Assembly (NCBI GenBank): GCA_023512835.1
Contig: CM042084.1
Span: 15,386,403-15,450,402, forward strand
Direction: 5' to 3'
DNA: 64,000 bases
From: Taxillus chinensis
Lineage: Eukaryota > Streptophyta > Magnoliopsida > Santalales > Loranthaceae
The position numbers and the translations under genes were made by a program. Position 1 is the stretch's first letter, and each line of letters opens with the position of its first letter. The notes beneath the pieces were generated by a model that had not been told where the DNA came from, made no database searches, and worked only from the letters and a program-made list of their open reading frames with translations. This document shows positions 59,201 through 64,000 of the stretch, piece by piece.

Positions 59201-62200
59201 GGAAGTCTTTAACCGATCCTAATCATGTAGTAGTTGAACCAAATAAGAATGAGAGGCTCGCTTACGTGTTTGACAAATATTACACAAGACGGAATGCTAC
59301 TCTCATTTTTGATCTTTTTCTCAGTGATACTATTATACCATTGGAAGATTCTTATGTTGCGAAGGTACTCGTCTCTTCTAATATCACTACAAATTCAAAT
59401 GATACCTTAGATTCTAACCATACAAGTTTAGACAATTACGAGAGTTGAAGATATCCTCTTTGTGATCGTGGGAAGCCTTATAGATTAGTTTTTTTCAAAA
59501 TCCTCTTCTATTGTTTATCCTATTTCTAACTTTTTCTTTTATCATCACATGTTCTTGCTCTCCCGTTTTCTTTTGTGCCTATTCATAATCATTTTCATGA
59601 AGCTCATGGAAATTCAAAATGAAAGTCTACCAGGAGGAGATGGAAGCCCACACACAAATTGTCTTTCTTAATATATTATATATAAAATATAATATCACAA
59701 TCATTGCTTTGGTTGGAACTTGTCCACATAGAGAAAGAAAGTAGATGTGAAACCGGGACCACAAACGTATCACTGTTTTACTTTGGAGGAGTCATTTATT
59801 TTTGTTTGACATGATGTGCAAACTGTAACGTATCAATGAAAAAAGAAAAAAAAGAAAAATATAATGCTAATTCATATGCATATATGGTTTGTTTTTTGAT
59901 AATGAAAAAAATTATATGCATAGTAATATAGTCTGTAATATTCTAAGTTTGTAATTTTTTTATACTTCTATTACTAATTTATTTGCGATAAATTAGACAT
60001 GATGGATATGATTATATCTATAGATTAATTTTTTTTATGTGATTTGAAGCAAAAGTTGATGTAAATGGTTGTTTTATTGTTTTATTATTAGTATGTCCAT
60101 GTTTTTCTTGTTGTTTGTTTTTTTCTCTTAATTGTAATGTGGTTCCCAATTGTATTTATTTTCGTTGAATGACTTCTTGAAGTAATGAGAATGCTATTAG
60201 TAATAATGGTATGATTTGAGCCGGATATAATGATTCAAAAACTTTTGTGGATATTTGTTGAAAGATTAGATTATGCAAAACTTAGTGGATATTTGTTGGA
60301 AAAGATTAAATTATTGCATCAAGAAAGATAATGAGGTAATAAATGAGGTTAGACATGAAAATTTTGTAATCAAGAAAGCAGAATGAGGAAATTACAAAGG
60401 CTTCGAGTAGCTCATTGAGCAACAATTTTCATTCATCATTTGAACATCTTGTGTGGTATACACTTTAAACCTTGCTTTGAAGAAATATTTGTGCACAAAA
60501 AATGTGGAGTATAATCAACTTGGTTATAATAGATGCAATTGGATTACAAAGATTGCTGATGATATTATATTTATCAAGAATTTTATCATGAATCATTTAA
60601 TGAGATTGACAAGGTTTAATGAATTTGTTTAGGAACAACAACGGGACGGGTCACTCCTATTTTGAATCCATCTTGTCTCAGAAAATTTTGTCCCAAACCT
60701 GCATTGAATCCGATTACACTTACTCGAAATCTGTCCCAATAGAAGCGGGGCGGATACCTGACATAGCCCGTGATATTTCCTTTTATAAGTAATGAGACAT
60801 GTCATCCCTACCATGAACCCATCTCAAATTCTTGATGGGTAGGACAAATTCGTCCCAAAACTACCATGAACGCGGTTATGTCAATTCCAGACCCATTTTA
60901 TTAGGGGTGGGGCGGGCACCCGGTATAAGCCGTCCCATTACCATCCTTAAATTTGTTAACTTAAAGTTATTTCCTATTGCTGAAATACATTTGCTTATGT
61001 GGTTATGATATGTTGGATGTAATGATTGAAAATTCGTAGAAAGTTATATATCAACATGATGGGAAAAGACTAGATGAAAAATCTATCTTTTATCAAGTAA
61101 CATATCAAATTCTTGTTAATCATTGGACCAAAAATAACATTGTTACATTGTTTGGCTTATGCCTTGAATCCCGGGTAATATTTATAATTTAATATTTTTA
61201 ACATATAATTTATTTTAATAATTATATCTAACATTTTTTTCTCTTAACAAGGTAATATAGTAATAAATGACTTAATGAAGAATCCCGTAGAGTGTTTCCA
61301 CATAAAGGTGATGACATTAATTAAGGAAGGATACAATGCTTAAGAAAATATTTTTCCAAGGTGAAAGAACGCACTAAGGTCAACTTGGAGTATGTAAGCT
61401 TGATAGACAAGAGTGGGGTTTTAGAGATGTTGTTAATTTAAAATAGGTGTAATATGGATCTGAAGGCTTAGTGACTTCTTTATGGTTCATGTAAACCATT
61501 ACTTCAAAAGATAGCTTTGAGTCTACTTATATAACCTTCTTTCTTATCATATGTAGAGAAAAATTAGAGTATTTATAACTTTGTATGCTCAATAAAAAGA
61601 AACAAGATATCATCAAAACGTGAGAAGGACTTAGTTTTTATTCATAATAATTTTCGTTTTCTATTAAGAAAGACCCCACAATATATATAAGGAGAGACAA
61701 GCATGTGAGATATTGGTGGTGATGCATGTAAATGACTTAATGTTAGCGTATCATTTCTAGCAAGCTTTGGCTGATCACACTCTCTTCTATAAAAGAAATG
61801 GTGATGATATTACTTCGCTTCTTGTTTATGTTGATGACATAATTAACATAATTGAGATGAAAGACTTGGATTTGAAAATACTTCCTTGGTATTGAAATGT
61901 CTTGTTCCAAGTAAGAAATTTTCTCTCAACGAAAATATATTTTAGACCTCCTAGCTGAAATTAATAACTTGGCTTGTGTACCTACTGATACTCTTATTGA
62001 GGTGAACTATAATTTAACTATTTATCCGATCAAATTCTAAAGAACAATGAGAGATATTAAAGGTTAGTGGAAAAATTGATCTATCTGACTTAACCTGAAA
62101 TTTCATATGCAGTTAGTACTATGAGCTAATTCATGTGTTATCCAAGTGATTGACATATGAGTGCTGTGAATTGTATTCAAGCATATTTGAAGTTTTTTTA

Positions 62201-63576
62201 GGCAAATGTATTATATTTTTAAAGTATGGACACTTAGACATTATGGGATATACTTAGTCTAACTTTGATGGATTCAAATCGGATAGAAAGTTTAGTTCAG
62301 GATATGTATCATTTGTAGTTGGTAATTTGGTGACTTGGAGTATAAAATAAAATGTGGTTTCTTTATCATGTGCAAAAACTGAATATTGCGCTCTTCATCA
62401 TGCTACTCAAAAGCTGCCATGACTATATATTTTTTTTGAGAAACCTTGCTTATAGCCTTCACACGCCAGTGTTCCTTTTTTTATGATAATTCAACCTTGC
62501 TTTGTTCCATTGAAATAGTTCATAATTTAGTACATCATAATCATATCAAGCATATTGAACTCGAGAGAAAAATTATATCAAAGATAATTTAAATTGTGGT
62601 GTAGTAGATATTTTTTACATTAAGAAAGTAAATCAATTTACTGATATGATGAATCATGCAATTTAAGATGTTCTCTTTTCATACATCTTTGTTTAAGTTA
62701 AAAATGTGTGATATTGTTGCGCTAACTTGATAGGGAGAATTGGAAAGAGTTGTATTTTTGTATTGCAGTTGTAGAGATTAGTTTTCATTAATTTAAGGTA
62801 AATTAGTTGTGTGATTTTTGGGTTACTTAAATAGAGTTTCGCAAGTTTGGTATAACCATTATTGTATGTATATGGTTGTATTCACTCAATAATATGTGAG
62901 AAAGAATTGATTTTCTATAATACTTTTCAACTCAATTACTTAAGCTCATAGCTAAATAACAAAGCAATCCTCAAGCAATGAAAAATCCCAGAGGCCCTTA
63001 CAAGAGTTGGGAGCTTCCCCTTTTCAACTAGATTCTAGATCACTAGCACAACTCTTGTCTGCAGTTGTCTTACTTGTTTTTGTAAATTATATAATATTTT
63101 TGTGAATATAATGATATGGAAAATTTTAAAGCTGTATTTGTTAATTGTAGGAGAAAGCATTCCGAACCTTTATAATGATTTTTTAGTTCACGAACAGATT
63201 AAATTGATTGGAGATTAGCATATGTTGTTTCTGTCCATGAGCTAACCAAAAGTTATTGATGTTTGTATATCATACTATATGGCTACTTCAGCGTTTGACA
63301 TCCATTTCTTATAACAACCAGCTTTGGAGTTATGTTTGTGAAGATAATGACTAAAGTTAGTTTTGTTGATCAAAATGTTCTATAAGATTTTTCTGGGGAG
63401 CTTACCATATGAAGTATTGAATATAAGCATTGGGATGATTTTGTTTTTCCTCTATTTTAAATTTTAGTGAAATTTGATAGATTTATCTATGTAGGTATGT
63501 TTTATCTTTTCTCAAGGAGCATGGCAAGGAGATATACACTGAGGTTCGTGGAGCATATATTGACACAATGAACAAG
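47278..63576 (+). CDS. VPS52: VPS52, GARP/EARP tethering subunit, exons 1-10 (gene continues right)
   Basis: VPS52 is a core subunit of GARP and EARP, which tether endosome-derived vesicles at the trans-Golgi or recycling endosomes; the Arabidopsis gene POK is needed for pollen tube growth. Exons: 47278-47301, 48103-48191, 48661-48718, 49088-49183, 51951-52052, 52196-52279, 52815-52895, 57235-57378, 58352-58443, 63495-63576. All junctions are GT-AG, phases agree, and they join to 284 codons without a stop. Key stretches: MSLEGLQQELEQCKDDE, DYITESDNLVSLHDQIRDCD, ILQEKSMDMGLRLKNRKVAE, FVEDIIVPPRMIDIIVDGEV, RKPKTNIQILQQSVLLKYKY, LKEHGKEIYTEVRGAYIDTM. This is the helical N-terminal part that binds the other GARP subunits; plant proteins have about 700 residues. 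The start ATG is the first in a short 8-codon exon before a donor (AAG|GTAATT). Introns 4, 7 and 9 are 2.8, 4.3 and 5.1 kb because of transposons. No disabling change is seen. Confidence 0.95.
50186..50202 (+). other. Run of 17 G in VPS52 intron 4
   Basis: A pure G run on the transcript strand following a T run. It is a likely sequencing or replication slippage site and can form G-quadruplex. Length may be an assembly artefact. Confidence 0.7.
50728..51542 (+). mobile_element. 5'-truncated L1 in VPS52 intron 4, with ~30-bp target duplication
   Basis: CTGCACACCAATTAATCATGG and the next bases (ATCTAACAA / ACCTAACAA) flank the insert at 50698-50727 and 51543-51572. The insert ends in CTATAAAAAAATGG, a short A-rich tail. 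Its right part reads RLFENCERSLEELKLSLF and DWMSASEEGRFSSIL, typical of the extreme C-terminus of plant L1 ORF2. Its left part has WEFEAFSSFFEQLY. Same strand as VPS52. Full L1 elements are about 6 kb, so this is a typical dead 5' truncation. Confidence 0.85.
51631..51656. repeat. Perfect hairpin with 11-bp stem in VPS52 intron 4
   Basis: TTAATCACCAA and TTGGTGATTAA are separated by TTAC. No poly-T tail or GC-rich stem, so it is not a terminator; a role is unknown. Confidence 0.6.
53224..54290 (-). mobile_element. Inverted 5' segment of an L1 (endonuclease end) in VPS52 intron 7
   Basis: On the minus strand, frames read GNFNTVLFSHKRKDSSGITP, then TWSNTG-like words, SMSRINRFLVSSEWEDLF, LSRPLSDHHPISL and FQFKNMWLQVTGF, the C-terminal half of a plant L1 endonuclease and the linker to RT. 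To the right, 53911-54290 holds a Cys-poor frame (VKLLDRAVQIVERSRTW) that resembles the start of a plant L1 ORF1, less certainly. RT follows on the opposite strand from about 54340. Confidence 0.75.
54340..55830 (+). mobile_element. 3' segment of an L1 (RT C-terminal part to tail) in VPS52 intron 7
   Basis: Plus-strand words in sequence order: CCLGSLPLTYPGLPLGPP (the GSLPLTYLGLPLG motif of plant L1 RT), SSVAKRIESIQRRF, FNESLFTKWK, SLWRRAIGAIYV, PHGVGPWK, DAMTWECYKSGTFLVSCYF and FWGVLWKERNNKCLKF-like words. It ends at TGTTGGTCAATAAAATTTC and a short A-rich tail near 55840. Many stops. Together with the minus-strand piece at 53224-54290 it forms one element whose 5' part is inverted. Confidence 0.8.
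55840..57234 (+). other. Right part of VPS52 intron 7
   Basis: Contains (CT)n near 56820-56839 and (TTG)n/(TTA)n near 56876-56908. No gene or element end recognised before the acceptor at 57233-57234. Confidence 0.55.
58641..58824 (+). repeat. 5' LTR of the intron-9 copia element
   Basis: About 184 bases; exact first bases uncertain because the TG start has worn away. Confidence 0.75.
60628..60951. mobile_element. MITE-like insertion inside the intron-9 copia element
   Basis: A GC-richer island with GGGACGGGTC at its left end and CCGTCCCATTACCATCC at its right, and several inner GTCCCA / GGGGCGG words. It resembles the GGGTCGGGT-type MITEs of this window, but the ends are not sharp and no target duplication was found. 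Confidence 0.45.
62738..62929 (+). repeat. 3' LTR of the intron-9 copia element
   Basis: About 192 bases. It contains AAAGAGTTGTATTTTTGTAT and ends ACTTTTCA like the 5' copy. Confidence 0.75.
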
Positions 63577-64000
63577 GTGAATGCCATGGAATGGAACAAA
63601 TTTTGTGTTTAAATTAACATTGCACAATGATTGCACTATAAAATATGTTGCAAGTCCACAATTTTATGTTTGTGAGAATTGTGTAGTACTTGCTTTTTGT
63701 TTCTTTACTGAGCTCATCATTTGCCTCTGTGTTATTGGTTTCTTGAAAATTAAATGCTGTCTTTTTATTTCCATCTAAAGTTTTTTGGCCAGATTGCTTT
63801 CTTTTCTGTATAATGATCTTGTATGCATGAAAAACAATGTGGAGTTTGCACTTGGATGTCAATCTTTCCTTTCGATCCTTGTGTAAAATTTACCTCCAAG
63901 AAGTTTAATCCATTCTGTAAAATCTTTCCTTTCACTAGTGCTATGTACATTTTAAATCCCCTTATTGACTTTTTATACTAAGTCTTGAGTCCATGGCAAC
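63577..64000 (+). other. Start of VPS52 intron 10
   Basis: Begins with the donor GTGAATG after exon 10. No further VPS52 exon is recognisable before the window ends. Confidence 0.7.

Larger units (their letters stand above)
58641..62929 (+). mobile_element. Decayed copia retrotransposon in VPS52 intron 9
   Basis: Two related terminal repeats, 58641-58824 and 62738-62929, share TTGGAAAGAGTTGTATTTTTG, AAATTAGTTGTGTGATTTTTG, CACTCAATAATATGTGA and TCTATAATACTTTTCA. A worn primer site TTGTTATCAAAGCAAAC (compare TGGTATCAGAGC) follows the left one, and a TAGGGAG purine piece precedes the right one. Inside, fragments appear in copia order: integrase end (KYYVSMNVT, ERLAYVFDKYYTRRN near 59250), RT with LLVYVDDI (61815-61850), and RNase H (SSGYVSFVVGNLVTWSIK, then ELERKI). 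Gag and most of integrase are missing. Same strand as VPS52; dead. Confidence 0.82.

Noticed and set aside
1..64000. tRNA, rRNA or snoRNA genes
   Set aside because: I looked for tRNA-like A/B boxes and rRNA words. The only tRNA-related matches are the 12-19-base primer sites of retrotransposons.

Overview
This is eukaryotic nuclear DNA from a flowering plant, almost certainly a eudicot. Split genes with GT-AG introns, very AT-rich spacers, Ty1/copia, Ty3/gypsy and L1 retrotransposons, hAT transposons, MITEs and a TRIM all point that way. The species cannot be fixed from the sequence alone. Two runs of exactly 500 N (2970-3469 and 41538-42037) are fixed-size scaffold gaps.

Host genes. Only two host genes look intact. 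At the left edge (minus strand) lies the first exon of a type II DnaJ/HSP40 co-chaperone whose later exons lie outside the window. At the right (plus strand, 47278 to beyond 63576) lie the first ten coding exons of VPS52, a subunit of the GARP/EARP tethering complex (POKY POLLEN TUBE in Arabidopsis). They encode 284 residues, about 40 % of the usual protein. A casein kinase 1-like pseudogene (about 6200-8475, plus) keeps its promoter, leader and many splice sites. It has lost its N-lobe, carries a frameshift and has HQD and NFG in place of HRD and DFG. A small ankyrin-repeat remnant sits near 25640-25951.

Transposon block 10.9-23.4 kb. A minus-strand copia element (10941-23349, 5-bp target duplication AATCG, tRNA-iMet primer site) has lost part of its RT region. 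In that place lie a second copy of sequence found just outside the element (11749-11960) and a minus-strand hAT transposon (11961-19531). The leader intron of the hAT holds a further insertion, apparently a 3.6-kb solo gypsy-type LTR (15150-18773).

Transposon block 26.8-41.5 kb. From left to right it holds a copia fragment, a decayed L1 with a complete 628-bp TRIM inside it, and the end of a second hAT copy in inverted orientation. That hAT end is cut by a gypsy element with 2.57-kb LTRs, whose pol is cut in turn by an Ogre/Tat-like element. The Ogre/Tat-like element has a long LTR full of tandem repeats and an ORF1 of the DUF7745 kind. The 3' halves of these last elements are missing at the second gap.

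Other repeats. 1523-2969 and 42038-43499 are two copies of one sequence, each abutting a gap and each carrying the same hAT-type MITE. 3519-5560 is a threefold direct repeat of about 0.7 kb. Introns 4, 7 and 9 of VPS52 are swollen by a 5'-truncated L1, an inverted L1 and a copia remnant. I found no gene system that looks new in function. The interest lies in the nesting, the duplications and the dead genes.
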